Source of the DNA: Flaveria trinervia
Lineage: Eukaryota; Streptophyta; Magnoliopsida; Asterales; Asteraceae
Reading direction: 5' to 3'
Assembly (NCBI GenBank): GCA_025506515.1
Contig: CM046444.1
Span: forward strand, 122,475,701-122,539,700
Length of the DNA stretch: 64,000 nt
The notes beneath the pieces were generated by a model. That model was not told where the DNA came from. It was given only the letters and a program-made list of their open reading frames with translations, and ran no database searches. Position numbers and translations under genes: made by a program. Positions 1-12,657 of the stretch are shown here, one piece after another. The number at the start of each line of letters is the position of its first letter. The stretch's first letter is position 1.

Positions 1-282
1 GAATATTATATGTTGGGAAGGTAATGATATTTTTCTATTTATTTGTTTAATCAAGCAAATTGTTTTGAGCAATTGGTTCTATTTTATATATCATGGAATG
101 AGTATATATGATGTCATTATGTTTTGAGAGGGTAAATATGATATAATTAAATTTAGAAGGACATATGAAGTTTAAATCTTTTAGAAGGATATATATGAAA
201 TTAGTTCTTATAATTCATTATTGTTGTTCATGTAGTCTCATTATCAGTATAGGACAGATGTTGACTTTTCATTACGTGACAG

Positions 283-3200
283 GAACATACAGTGATTGAG
301 TCTAAGCCTGATCACTTTCTGGATGATCTCCGTTTAAATAACCCATGGCCTGAACTTAAAAAGTTAGTGTTGTCTAAATGAATAAATATATTTTATTTTC
401 TGCTGCATATGACATGAGTAGTTGGTTTTGTACCAGATATTAGTTTCTTACATCATTGTAGGTTTACTGAAGAAATCGACTTAGATACATCTGATCCTGT
501 AGTTCATAAACATATCCCATACATTTTAATTCTTGTCAAGATAGCAGAGGAGTGGGCAAAAAATCATGGTGGAAGGCTGCCATCAAGCAGGGAAGATAAA
601 AAAGAATTCAAGGTTTTCACTTAATTACCCATGATTCTTTTCTTACGAATTTATGTTTCAGTATTTTAAGATGATAACCTTGGAATCTTTAGGAATTAAT
701 AAAAGCGAAAATGGCTGCAACAGATGAAGACAATTACAAAGAAGCTATTGAGGCCTCATTCAAAGTTTTTGCTCCACTAGGAATAAGTAAGTACATGAAA
801 ATACTGCAACTGTTTAACATAGTCTTCTAGTAAAATATCCTGGTTGTATGTGTTGGATATAATCATTTTGAATAAATTATTTTATAATAACATAGTAATT
901 TAAGTTGATGAAAAAGTTTTCAGTTTTGTAGATAAAATTAGAGGACTGGTAATGATAATATTAACACAATACATATCCCAGGTTCAGATTTGAAACGTAT
1001 ACTTGATGATTCACGTGCTGAAGTCGAGTCTGATGCACCAGATTTTTGGGTGATGGTGGCAGCATTAAAGGTAGTTCGACTCTCATGTTATATTTTTTAG
1101 TTAAAAAAACTGCCGCCAGTCATGGATTATGTTTCTTGATTGCAGGAGTTCATTGCTAATGAAGGTAGTGGGGAGGCTCCACTTGATGGATCAATACCAG
1201 ACATGACATCTTCTACTGAGTGAGTCATCGTTGACCATTGCTTCTTTGTCCAAAAGTAATTCTATTTTGGGATAATGTATGTAAAGGTTACCCAAGTATT
1301 CTGCTTTTTTCAATATGGCCACCCCTGTTTAAACAACTTTACATGCCACCCAAATGAAAGGGTAAACCCGGTGTGACCTCCTGGTCACATAGTAGCAACA
1401 TTACCATTGCTCCAAGGTTCGCCACTAAACCATATATGTTTACAATTTTGTTTATACCTAGCTATGCAAAGTTGTAAAGTGAAAAAATAATTGAATAAAA
1501 AAAGTACAATAATAGTAAAACAAAAATGATGTATAATGGACATAAAAAGGTTAAACAATTTGTACTTTTTCACAAGTATAATAAAAACCTGATAGAATTA
1601 GAGAATAGTGATTAGATGATACCAAAAGCTCAAAGCTAATAACATTTTAGAAAAAGTAGGCAAGATTGATTGTTATCATAAACAATCAAATTGTTAAAAC
1701 TTAAATAAAACTAGTGTTAAAAAAATAAAAGAGATGAATCTTGCTGTCTCACTTCATCTCCGCCTTGCTTGTGCCTAGCTAAAGGTGTGCGGTTCTATTG
1801 CGCTTTTGAAAGATCCCAGTCTGTGCACCCTTCACTACTATGGCTTATACCAAATCTGCTAAAACATGCTGGGATGTTGAAAATTGACAAAAAAAATAAC
1901 CTCGCGTCTTTCTAGGCATGTTTTTGGACTTGAGGGACAAGTGTTATTGTCTTTCCAGAAGTTTTTAAGAAAATTTCTTTGGTAGGCATGTTTCTGGCCT
2001 AATTTGGTATATTTGAATCCATGTACATATTTTAATGGTCTAATAAAGTAATTTTTAATATAAATCTGTCATTGTTTAAAAGATTTGATACAAGGGTATG
2101 TTTGTCTTTTTAAGAAATCTAATTCTTCATTGGGTGTGTTTTTGGTTGAATGTGATATAACTGAAACTTGATTCATATATGAATTCCCTGTAAAATAGTT
2201 TCAGTATAATGGTAACCTTTTTTGGAAAAAGTTAATATATGGGTCGCCCCCACATACGGTTTCCTTGTTTTACCACATGATGTTTTTTCCATTAAACAAG
2301 AACATGTGTTTGCAATTCTATGCCAGGTTATATGTAAACCTGCAAAAACTCTATCAGGCCAAAGCTGAAGCTGATTTTCTTGTGGTTGAGCAACATGTTA
2401 GAAACATCTTGAAAAAAATCGGTAGAGATCCATATAGCATCTCCAAAACATTCATAAAAAGCTTCTGCAAGAATGCAAGAAAACTCACAGTAAGTGTTTT
2501 ACAGTTGTCCATTATTTATCATCTAATAAAATATATCATGTATACAGCCTTTGACATCTTCATTATATGATTTGTGTATTAGCATGGTGGATTTTTGGTC
2601 TCTACTGTCAACATTGATATTGGCTAAAAGTCATTTGCAATCTGTTTACATCTTTAATTTCTGAACTTTTGACTGCTCTTTTATGTAAATTGTTGCTTCA
2701 TCTTCTAGGTATGCAGATATAAACCCGTTGAGGAAGAGTTCAGTTCTCCAGTTTTACCCGAGTTGCAAAAGTATCTGAGTGATGAGGAATACAGGTATCC
2801 TATTTACCACTTTTTAAATTATTGCATTTAATTAAAGCTTCTATTAGGGAAAGATAGAAATAGGAAAAAGGAAATTGTTTATTGATGGTTATACTTGATT
2901 ATTATTAGAGTAAATTACATTATCGTCTGTATGGTATGCCAAACTATGCAAAATTCATCTTTGATGTGACATAATAACCTAAATCATCCCTATATTAACT
3001 GTTTATTATGATTTTTGTTCCTGGTAGGGAGTAAGATGAGTAAAATAACCCTACTCTACAATTTCTTTATTTGTTCTTATATTTATGTTTGTTTCAAACC
3101 CAAATTCTTGAAATTAAAAAACACTGGTGGTTATCAATTCTTGTTAATGGCAGTGTTGCTGTGGGATTCTATATTTTGCTTCGAGCTGTTGATCGATTTT

Positions 3201-4611
3201 CAGCTAACTATAATGCTTTCCCTGGGCAGTTTGACGGGTAACATTTTGATCTCATTACTAAAGCTATCAGTATTATATGACTATTATTTTTTGTAACTCT
3301 TATTTTAATGGGCAGGGCGATGGATGAGGATATATCTAGATTAAAAACTATAGCAGTAAGTCTTCTTAGTGACTTGGGCTGCAACGGATCCACTTTGACA
3401 GAAGACCTTATTAATGAAATGTGTCGTTATGGTGCTGCTGAGCTACATGCAGTTGCAGCTTATATTGGAGGAGTTGCATCACAGGAAGTTATCAAGGTTA
3501 AAACCATACAGTTTCTTTTTTCAATTTATAGTAGAGGTGTCAGTTTTGTCCATTTATAAATGAGTAAATTTGGGTCAAATAATCATTTATATATCTATAA
3601 CAGGTCAAACAGGTGAAACTAAAAAGGTCACTCACCTAGTGAAACTACTTTGTAGGCCACTCAAGTATGCATCTAATCTTGTTGATACCAATTTTGGTCA
3701 TAGTATGAAAATAAATACTAGGAATATAAAAAAAACAAAAATACCTATGATGATATTTCAACCTGTTATAGGTTTTAATCCTTGTTTTTTTCTAATTTCT
3801 TAAGGGTGTATTATCATACAAAATGTAATCGGTCGAAAATGGTATGAATGAAACAATATGCAGACATGAGTGGCCCACAAAGCAGGTTTAGTGTCTGGGC
3901 GGTCTTCATGAAAAAGTTGAATGCCTCCACATACATCCTCTTAATTATATTGCTGAAAAGGAAGTATGTCATCTCCTAAACCCCTTTTTAATAAATGCAT
4001 CAAACCTTATAAATCTTTTTACTCTTATAAGAAATGTGGCAACCTGAACTGTCCCCATTTGAACCTAATACCACCCATTTTAGGGCGAAAGTGTTCTGGG
4101 TCCACTACGCTCTCCATATTTTGTACTAAATTGAAGGCATTTTAGATGTTTGTCAAGTAGTCTCTCACTCTCTCATTCTATAAATATACATGTTCTGATG
4201 TCCACTCAAACATTGCTTTTTTATACGATGGTGATATAATGGCATCATCATTCTTGGTCTTATTTCCTCGTCGACTTATGAGTTGTAATGGTTGAACATT
4301 AAAGGTTTGTTCTGGATGTTTTTATCTGCTTATTGCCTTTTAAAACTACTGTTCGAATAAAGCAACTTCAAACTGCTTCTTCATGACAGTTTATTTCATT
4401 TGGATAAGCAATCCAAACACCTTGGAAAACACCTTACTATATTTTAACTCTATAAGCAGATAATCAGTCCGCAAACAAGTTGGTTCTTGAATGTAATTCA
4501 ACTTTTAATTGTTGTGTTTTGCCGCAGCTTATTACAAGGCAGTTTGTGCCTATGAGTGGAACTTTCATCTTCAATGGCATTGATCACAAATCCCAATTAT
4601 TGTCATTATAA
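283..4611 (+). CDS. AXR1: AXR1-like NEDD8/RUB-activating enzyme E1 regulatory subunit, C-terminal part (5' truncated by window edge)
   Basis: Exons read by GT-AG splicing with a continuous frame: 283-362, 462-612, 693-786, 982-1070, 1146-1219, 2327-2489, 2709-2794, 3154-3237, 3316-3496, 4528-4611 (TAA). They encode 361 residues, against about 540 for the family, so roughly the first 180 residues lie left of the window and 1-282 is intron. Blocks typical of AXR1 are visible: SKPDHFLDDLRLNNPWPEL, AEEWAKNHGGRLPS, TDEDNYKEAIEASFKVFAP, GEAPLDGSIPDMTSST, ILKKIGRDP, FCKNARKL, NYNAFPGQFDG, AMDEDISRLK, SDLGCNG and the closing FVPMSGTFIFNGIDHKSQL. In the known family AXR1 pairs with ECR1 to adenylate RUB/NEDD8 and pass it to the E2, which then modifies cullins of SCF ligases in auxin response; the catalytic cysteine is on ECR1, not on this subunit. 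No frameshift or stop is seen. Family identity is certain; the sixth visible intron (1220-2326) and the last (3497-4527) are about 1 kb each. Confidence 0.95.
1220..2326 (+). other. Large intron of the AXR1-like gene
   Basis: A 1.1-kb intron between the exon ending in PDMTSST and the exon beginning LYVNLQK. The donor (GTGAGT) and acceptor (CCAG) restore the frame. I see no coding remnant or recognisable transposon; short minus-strand open frames here look like chance. Confidence 0.8.
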
Positions 4612-7600
4612 TCTTCAAAAAACACAAGGTTAGCACTGTAATTTTTCTTGTATGGCTTATATCCTATCCTTGGTGTTCTAAATAGATGCTTCAAAAGTTG
4701 ATCATACAACTTGTTTTTCCTTGTCATGATTACAAAGAATCAAGTCCACCAATTCTGCTGTTAACGGGTATTAGGCCATTTGGTTAATGGGTGAACACTT
4801 GTCTCCCAAACTATTTATCTAGCTGAACATTGTAACTTCCGTGGAATCGAATGGATATAAAAGCTTAATGTTAGACTTTTTTGGAACTTTATGAAAATAC
4901 TTACCATACCCAATATAGTAAAGCTATTGAAGAGGTCTGACCATGAATAATCTTTTGGACTTGTGCTGAATTTGCACACAAGTAGTTTGGATTTTATTTT
5001 TGAATGATTAATTGATGGGACTTTTTAAACTTAATGAAACGTCCTTGTTATACTGTTTAGGAACTTAATCTTCTATAAGAAAAAGACCGTCGTTAATTTT
5101 AAAGAATAAAAGATTTTATCGAAGTGATTTTTAAAATTAATTCAAGGACATAATTATATAATTTTAAAAGTGATTTAATCATGTAAAACTAAAGTCTAGG
5201 GAGGTTGCTGTATCTCTTCAGTATCCAATCAGGAAATCTGTAGTGCCTTTGAATCCCTTCAGTCATCAAGTAATTAGACCCTAGGACACCATAGCTATTG
5301 TAAATTCAATCGTAAGACAACACACATGTTAAGGCACCTATACGGGGTTGTTTGACAACTTCTGAATGATTAATTGCTGAACTAATAATAGGTCTGAATC
5401 ATTAAGTGCTGAACCATGAAGATGTTTGAATCATTAAGAACTAGTATATCATTTAATTATTTAAATGCAAATGTCTGATCAATTTAGATAAAATATTTTA
5501 ACCATTTAACATTAGATTTCTTAACCATTCAGCATTAATATAATACTTAACCATTCAGAGACAAATGTCTAAATCATTCAAACGTTTTCTCGTGAAACAA
5601 ACAGTCTAAACCATTAAGTGTTGAACCATTCAGACATTTAAACCATTAAAAGGCTAATCAAGCCAAACACCCCCTAAGAAACATGAAATGGGTGTTTCTT
5701 ACTTTCTTACAATGAACCTGGGCGCGAGAATAAATATATGTTTATGGTGTGTAATTTACGGTGTTATAAAATTGCGACTAACCTCCAACTAGTTTGGTAA
5801 TTAGTCGCTAATCGAAGGTGTTAGGTGGTAGTTGGTCAAAATTGGTCAAAGGCGGACCAAATTGTCCTAATCGGCAGTGTTCCAGTGATAAATGCCAGAT
5901 TTCCCATTATGGCGAGGATTTGCAGCTCCGATGATGGGAACGAGGGAAGGGTGTGACTGCCGGTGACTGGAATGATGGAAGGAGAATGACTATTTAAAAT
6001 TTTAAAATTAGGGTTAAATGATTTAATTTTGTATAATTTTACATTGAATCTCCTTGGTATTTATCAATTTACAAATTTTTCTTCAAACTTGTAAGTTAAT
6101 TCATAAAAAAAATATAATATTATACTTTAATTTGTAAAATTATACTAAAAAAATCTAATACAATCAATTTGTGAGATTTTAGCTAGCTAAGTTGTTTAGC
6201 TTAGTTTGTAAACAAAACGAGCCCAAACTTAATTTTGCTAACATCGACTCATTTACCGCCCTAGGCGCAATGGTTGGTGCTTATATTTTTCCTAAGAAGG
6301 GCTCCATGTTCAAATTCAACATCATGGTGCAAGTTTTGTGACATGTACCTTATCCCATTGGTTAGGAATATTTAACCTAATCTCGTTAATTAGCAAAACA
6401 TTAAGAAAGCTCATGAGTAACATGTTTTCACAATTATAAAAATAAATAAAATCACTTTGGAGTTTTGATGATTTCAAACCTGTTTTGAGTTGAAATTGTC
6501 ACTAATTTGGTTCATGTCTATTTACAATGAACCATGCGTTGGTATGGCTGACAAATCGTGTTTTATCGTGTTTAACAGGTTACAGACGATGCGATTAACA
6601 CAAGTGTCAAACATGAAAACGACACCTTTAACACTTAGATTTGGTGGTTTGAGTGTGACAGTTACATGTTTTAGGTATCAAAAAGAAGAAATGATAAATC
6701 CAAGACTCCTAATTTTAATTATTTTAGAAAAGTAGCAAAAAATGTATTTTTTTGTTAAACAGGTCTTATCGTGTCTAAACAAATACCCATTTTGCCAGCC
6801 CTCTGTTCATGCCTGTTTTCAGTTAATGATGCGTTAGAAAATCATGAATATTATACTACATGCCATTTGTCCATTAGAAAAACAAATGAGGGGTTAAAAG
6901 CTTCAATTTTTACAAGCTTACCGTTGATGCTTATTCGATGTTACTCATCTATTGGACTTTCTTACTATCTGACAAACTTAAAGTCAAGATACACAACACT
7001 AGTCACACACCAGCCTTTCAAGATACACAACACCTAGTCACACACCAACCTTTTGTTTAGTATTCACCGTCTCGAGATCATTTTGTTGATCGACCATAAT
7101 TTAATATATACGCGTGCGCATTCATGCAATACCCATTTACCCAAATGTATTATAGACGGAAATGAGAACACAACAATTCGGTTTTCTAGGAGTGGTCATA
7201 AATTTTTAATACCAACCAAACTGAAGCAAATCTACCGGTTAGACTGAACTAGAATATCATATATGACTAAAAGCTATTTTAGTTCAAAATAACTTAAAAG
7301 GGTAAAAGGATACTTACATTTTACCTTTTTAGCTCCTTCATATTTTGACCCAGGAGTTTACCCCTCTAAACAAGTTGTATTTAGGACTGATTCGGAGCAA
7401 CGTGGTTAAGATGAAAGACCCCATTGTTGTCCTTATGCACATTAGCCTTGAATTTCTCCTCTTTGTTATTCCTTTTGAGCTTCACTAGGATATCATATTT
7501 TGCTAGTCCTTCCACAGTTTGTGACATAGTATTTAATATGAAGATTCACCACGTAACAGGTCAGCCCGCTAACTCGGTCAGCCGGTCAGCCCGTTTGATT

Positions 7601-7678
7601 AGAGTTTCAGAGCTAGCTGACTGGGTCTCCATTGCTGACCCAAACCTGAAATCAAAATATGCTAACCCCAATCCCTAG
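4612..7678. other. Intergenic region downstream of AXR1; one MITE and degenerate repeats
   Basis: This 3-kb stretch holds the AXR1 3' UTR (AATAAAG-like strings follow the stop), a MITE at 5344-5674, and an A/T-rich segment. At about 6260-6350 there is a GTTCAAATTC string resembling an RNA polymerase III B box, possibly a SINE relic. Short ORFs at 6490-7247 match nothing I recognise and lack splice or family support. No gene is called. Confidence 0.6.
5344..5674. mobile_element. MITE, family A copy 1 (331 bp)
   Basis: It starts GGGGTTGTTTGAC and ends AGCCAAACACCCC, whose reverse complement GGGGTGTTTGGCT gives an imperfect terminal inverted repeat. Two diverged relatives lie at about 11170-11468 and 47545-47898; all three share internal blocks such as TTTAATTATTTAAATGCAAA and AAACAAACAGTCTAAACC. 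The flanking triplets TAC and TAA fit a decayed 3-bp target duplication as in Tourist/PIF-Harbinger MITEs, but the superfamily is inference. There is no coding capacity. Confidence 0.65.
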
Positions 7679-8032
7679 GCCGGTTCCATTGAAAACCATG
7701 TTATGAATGAAAATCATAAAAACCAAAGGTTACATATATGTAAGTACATGTTACAAAGTATACAACTAATAGTTACGTATATGAACGTATGTGTTAACAA
7801 GTGTACAACTAAAAGTTACGTACATATAATTCATACAAGTTACGTATACGTAAGCCGTTTCGTCATCATTGTCATTCCTTGGAGTTTAAACTAAATAATA
7901 TATAATGAATTCAAAAGATAAAGTTGAAATTTACTTTAATATACTTTAAACAATAAAAAAGATCGAATCAATTATAAATTATGTGATTTGGAAATGATGG
8001 TTTTCACGGTTTTCATTATTCATTTGATCTCT

Positions 8033-8034
<2 letters not shown>
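7679..8034. mobile_element. MITE family B copy 1, next to a TA microsatellite
   Basis: About 355 bp, clearly homologous to 8069-8456. Shared strings include ACCATGTTATGAAT, TTACATATATGTAAGTACAT, CGTTTCGTCATCATTGTCAT and GGAGTTTAAACTAAATAATA. Its left end (GGTTCCATTGAAAACC) is an eroded form of the terminal repeat seen in copy 2, and its right end (TTGATCTCTCC) runs into the TA tract. Confidence 0.7.

Positions 8035-8068
<34 letters not shown>
8035..8068. repeat. (TA)n microsatellite between two MITE copies
   Basis: A pure TA dinucleotide tract of about 34 bp separates the two family B copies. Confidence 0.9.
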
Positions 8069-8071
<3 letters not shown>

Positions 8072-8456
8072 GATGGTTCCATTAAAAACCATGTTATGAA
8101 TATAAACCTTAAAAACCAAGGGTTACATATATGTAAGTACATGTTACAAAATATGCAAGTAATAGTTACGTATATGTAGGGGTTATGTATATGTACGTAC
8201 GTGTTAACAAGTGTACTACTAAAAATTACGTACATATAACTCATAGAAGTTACGTATACGTAAGTCGTTTCGTCATCATTGTCATTTTATGGAGTTTAAA
8301 CTAAATAATATATAATGAATTCAAAAAATAAAGTTGAATTTTACTTAAATATACTTTAAACAATAAAAATGTCGAATCAATTATAAATTATGTTATTGGG
8401 AAGTGGTGGTTTTCACGGTTTTTACTTATAAACATGGTTTTCATTGATCCTTCCCC
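8069..8456. mobile_element. MITE family B copy 2 with terminal inverted repeats, inside TA repeats
   Basis: The left end GGGGATGGTTCCATT (8069 on) and right end GATCCTTCCCC (to 8456) are near inverse complements, and an internal AAAACCATG / CATGGTTTT pair extends the arm to about 24 bp. The element is bounded on both sides by TA tracts (8035-8068 and 8457-8506), as expected if it inserts into or carries TA microsatellites. It has no ORF of note. It pairs in tandem with 7679-8034. Confidence 0.75.

Positions 8457-8506
<50 letters not shown>
8457..8506. repeat. (TA)n microsatellite
   Basis: About 50 bp of TA repeat with one phase break near 8480, directly after the right terminus of the second family B MITE. 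Confidence 0.9.
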
Positions 8507-11500
8507 GATTGTTTGTTAGTAGTTGATTAATTGTTAATGATTCTAGTTGATTAGAAAATATACGGTTTTTGAATCAGTCAGATACTGAATCAAACAATCA
8601 AGTTTCAGTCAGATGCATATTCGATCAGAACTTTTAACTGGGTCAGCTTCTGACTGACTTAGTCAGATCTAATTTATAAAAAAAACAAGAGATCAAAGTA
8701 ATTTATTTAGTATGATTTTAAACCTAAAAAAATATGAATAAATCATTTAAAAGTTATACAATCACCAACCCATCAGTAACTGACATATGATTTAATTTAT
8801 AACATATAATATGATACATCGATACGTGTTTATAATAAAATAAAATTGCTTGTTTCCATGGATTATATTGAAATATATGTATTTGTACATGTGTGCGGTA
8901 CGTACTAGGATTGTTTTCATCAAATAGTTGTGTTCATAATACATATAATATTTAAAGTTCACTTGTTTTATTAAAATTGAATATTCAACGACTAAAGTTG
9001 GAATAATATGTTATATAACAAGCATACATTTTTTTAAACCTAATGGATAGCATCAAATTCAGCTGGATATTCTCTTTATATTCAAATCAAACCTTTAAAA
9101 CTTCAAATCTTTTTACATGAGTTTCTAAAAGTTTTAAGCACAATCATAATAGTTTTTCTTCTCCTTATTATTAGAACAATCAAACTATAAAGTTCACAGA
9201 AACTATGAAAATAATGAGTTCAGCAATCGTGACCAACCAATGGTTCGGATATTTATCACATCCTTACCTTAATTATCCTTTTGTTGTCCATCTAAATAGA
9301 TCATTATCTAATAGATAACCAGGGTAACATCCAGTCGTTCAAAAAAAGTCTGATCATAAATTTAATCTTATAACCCGTCTTAACCTTAAGCTTTGATCAT
9401 ACTCAATTCATCTCTCCCTACTTAGGCTATGTGTTGTTGTCGTCATTTAACAACCATCCTATCCTCAACTACTATTCGTCCATCACCAACACTCACTAAC
9501 ATGTCACTACCACCGTTGGGGTAGTGTTGACGAAAGGAGCAGAGGTGGTGGAGGTAGTGAATAGTTGCTTGTGGCAAAACTATGCATGAGAGTGACAGAT
9601 TAAACCTTTGGATCACCTAAGAAGAGATAAATTTAAACTTTATGCATTACTTGTTACTACTTTTACTAATATTGTTGTTATTGTTTACATGAATTAAACA
9701 ATATACATGCTATATGAACATAAATCACTATGTATGTTTACTAAAATCATAAAATGAAACACAACATATGAGTAATACATATCATGATTGTAGAGGTTAT
9801 GTTTAGTGTTTTTGAGGATGAATACATTTTGTGTTATTGCTTTAGAGTAAACATCATCATGATTTAAAGTTATTTTATTGGTATTGTCTTGATTGGCGTC
9901 TTTTGGTTTCGTGATATTGCTTTTTAGGTTTATAGTATTATAATTTATTATTTTGATCTGACTAGTTACTTACTATTCGGGTATTTATATGAAATTCTGT
10001 TGTCGCTGAGCGTATAGAAGAGCTAAAAAGTTTTGTTAAACACAAGTTGAACAACAATCGTTGTATATAGTTATTTTTAAATGTTCATTTGTTCCAATAA
10101 TTAGATTTAATGAATTAAAAAAAATTTAGATAATATTTAATATAACAACTAGACATCCATGTAGGCATCAATTGTTAGTAGGTCTTATCCAATCGTTGCA
10201 TTTGAGACAAAACACCAACTTTTTGATGTTTAATATTCCTTAGGTGAACTTTATGTATTAAAATAGCTAAAGTACCTACAAGTTAAATAGAAGTATAATC
10301 GGCTTATGAAAAAAGTATAATTGTTTATTTCGATCATTAACCCAATTTCTTTGAAAAAGGGCTGTTAAAAAGAAAGATTACGTTGATTTTAAGAAATTAG
10401 TTGGCAATTTGTGTAGGTTAAACACAAAATTCTTTAACCTCAACTCTAACTTGTTTATTGTAATTATTATCGGCATCATGTCAGAATATTTATCACTTTA
10501 TCTGATATCCATAAAATGTTATGTTTCACTAGAGTTAATTTTAGTTTTGTTTATTAAGGTTTGACAAAAACGTTTTCCTCTAAAATTTAAAAACATCACT
10601 TTCAGTTCAAAAGTTTCATTATTTGTTTAATTTTCAGTTTAAAATTTTTATATTTTGAATTGAAGTTGAAACAACTTATAAAGTTTTGAAACAAATTAAA
10701 CAACTTATGAAAACTTCAGGTGTAAATTGATATTTTAAATTTTTTTAATAAATTAATTATTTTCATCAAATCTTAAGGAGCAAAATCTTAACTTTTTTTA
10801 ATAAATAATATTATACTAAAATAACTTATGCATCAACTATTCAACTCAAGTCTAAGGTTTCTTCCACTTGCGCTTTTAGATTATTAAAACATTTAATAAA
10901 CATAAATTAGCTATCACAGCCTACTCATTAAATCACTTTTAGATATTAAAATAAAGTTTATGTCTTAATTAATTGATGCTCATTTGTTGTTTACATTTGA
11001 GACATCATAATATTATCCACGTCAGCGTACGTTGAAACGGCAACGACAGGCTATCCAATAGGAATATTCCATTGTGGTTCTTTGCACTTTAACAATCAAT
11101 AATGCACACATTAGCATATTAGGTGTACAGGTAGATAATTTATATACGAATAATATAGGGTTGGTTAGTGGGTTGTTTGATAATTTTTGAATTATTATGT
11201 GTTGAACTAATAAGATGTCTGAACTATTAAGAGTTACTATTATTTAACTATTTAAATGCAAATGTTTGATCAATTCATATAAGATGTCTTAACCATATAG
11301 CATTAAATCTTTTAAACATTCAACACTAGTATAATACTTAACCATTCATAGACAAATGTCTGAACTATTCAGATATTTGCTCGCGAAACAAACAGTCTGA
11401 ACTATTCAGATATTTGCTCGCGAAACAAACAGTCTAAATTATTCAAATATTTACTGTCAAACAACCTCTAACTTTAACATAAATTTTCATTATATCCCTG

Positions 11501-12358
11501 CAAGAGTGAAAACGTCAAATAGATGAGTTTTATTAGTCCTGTAATATGAAAAGAGAAATACCATTGGTAACTAGTTGAAAAGAATGCAACAAGTGAAAAT
11601 TTTACATAGCATGCCACAATATATCATAGTTGAGTTTTGTAGTAAAAAACCCACTTTTTATTAGTTGTATTTAAACATCAAACTTTCTTTTAAAAATCTA
11701 CTATTGGCATTAAACAACTAAAATTTAAATTGTTCTAAAATTTTCAGTTCGAGTATGCTTTATCTTTATTTTTCATAACCTTTGATATATAATATGTTAT
11801 ATAAATTTAAACAGATAATTATGATTTGTTTATTTTTATCTATATGTTAATATATATTTTATTCAAAACTAAATTGTATCCTATGTAATGAGAAGTGTCT
11901 GTGTGAGTGAAAAAGTCTCTCTTTCTTCTTATCTAAACCTAATCTTAAAAAAAAGTTCTCATTACTACAGATTCCTGTTTTCTTGATACTAGATGGAATT
12001 CGATTCCGAAATAAAGATCGATAGAAAAGCAACTCAATACATATTTACAATATATAATCATCATATGTTTAAAGTTATTAAAAAGATAAAATCATGTTTT
12101 TTATGAAAAAACATATTAAAAACTTATTGTCGTACTAATTTTAAAGGTGTAAATAAATATACTCCATATGTAAATTTCATATAAAAGGACTAAAAAAATA
12201 TAGTCTTTCTCATGGAAAGATAACTAGATAAGGCTTCATTTTGTCGTACAACTACGTGTTTCTTCATCACATGTTCAATACCAATAATTGAGATTATTAA
12301 TTTTTTTCAAATGGCCCTTCAAGGCTCCAAAAGCCATATAAAGCTACTTCACTCACAC
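8507..12358. other. Gene-poor A/T-rich region with one MITE copy
   Basis: Nearly 4 kb without a supportable gene. It contains the family A MITE copy near 11170-11468 and degenerate low-complexity sequence. A slightly more GC-rich patch around 9480-9560 has no long frame. Confidence 0.6.
11170..11468. mobile_element. MITE, family A copy 2, with internal tandem duplication
   Basis: Homologous to 5344-5674. It begins near GGGTTGTTTGATAA and ends near TCAAACAACCTC, again an inverted pair. At about 11360-11430 a 37-bp unit (GAACTATTCAGATATTTGCT followed by CGCGAAACAAACAGTCT) is present twice in a row, a duplication not seen in copies 1 and 3. Possible 3-bp flanks are TTA and TAA. Confidence 0.6.
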
Positions 12359-12374
12359 TACACACACACATGTT

Positions 12375-12440
<66 letters not shown>
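12359..12440. repeat. Compound (CA)n(TA)n(CA)n microsatellite
   Basis: An ACAC tract, then a short TATA tract, then a second ACAC tract. It ends a few bases upstream of the TATA box of the small ORF at 12505, so it lies in that locus's proximal promoter. Confidence 0.9.
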
Positions 12441-12441
<1 letters not shown>

Positions 12442-12445
12442 AGGC

Positions 12446-12453
12446 ATATATAA
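12446..12453 (+). promoter_or_regulatory. Candidate TATA box for the small ORF at 12505
   Basis: TATATAAG lies 52 bp upstream of the ATG, a spacing that allows transcription to start around 12478-12485 with a short leader. It is also at the edge of a TA/CA-rich tract, so chance occurrence is possible. Confidence 0.4.
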
Positions 12454-12504
12454 GTGCATTGTGCATACCATACAACACACATATCGATCAAGAAAACAAG
12501 AAAG

Positions 12505-12657
12505 ATGATTGAGAAACTTGAAATATGTATGACCATATTGAAGATGGGAGTTGAGTTTATGATGGTGTTCTTAGGAGATTTGAAGGTTGCAGTTCATCAA
12601 AACAACGTGCAAATTAATGGCTCTCCTCAAACTCCTTACATTGGTCTTCTTCCTTGA
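12505..12657 (+). CDS. Candidate small protein, 50 residues, unknown function
   Basis: ATG at 12505 in a favourable context (AAAG before ATG), stop TGA at 12655-12657. The predicted protein starts MIEKLEICMTILKMGVEFMM, continues with a hydrophobic stretch up to FLGDLKV, and ends with a hydrophilic tail (HQNNVQINGSPQTPYIGLLP). The first half could form an amphipathic or membrane-associated helix; there is no clear signal peptide. Support: a TATA box 52 bp upstream, a short purine-rich leader and fairly balanced composition compared with the surrounding A/T noise. I do not recognise the family. It could be a real small-protein gene, a peptide precursor, or a chance ORF; transcript evidence would decide. 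Confidence 0.4.
   Translation: MIEKLEICMTILKMGVEFMMVFLGDLKVAVHQNNVQINGSPQTPYIGLLP

Noticed and set aside
12297..12536. ORFs made of Tyr-Ile and Cys-Val or His-Thr repeats
   Set aside because: Direct translation of the CA/TA microsatellite.
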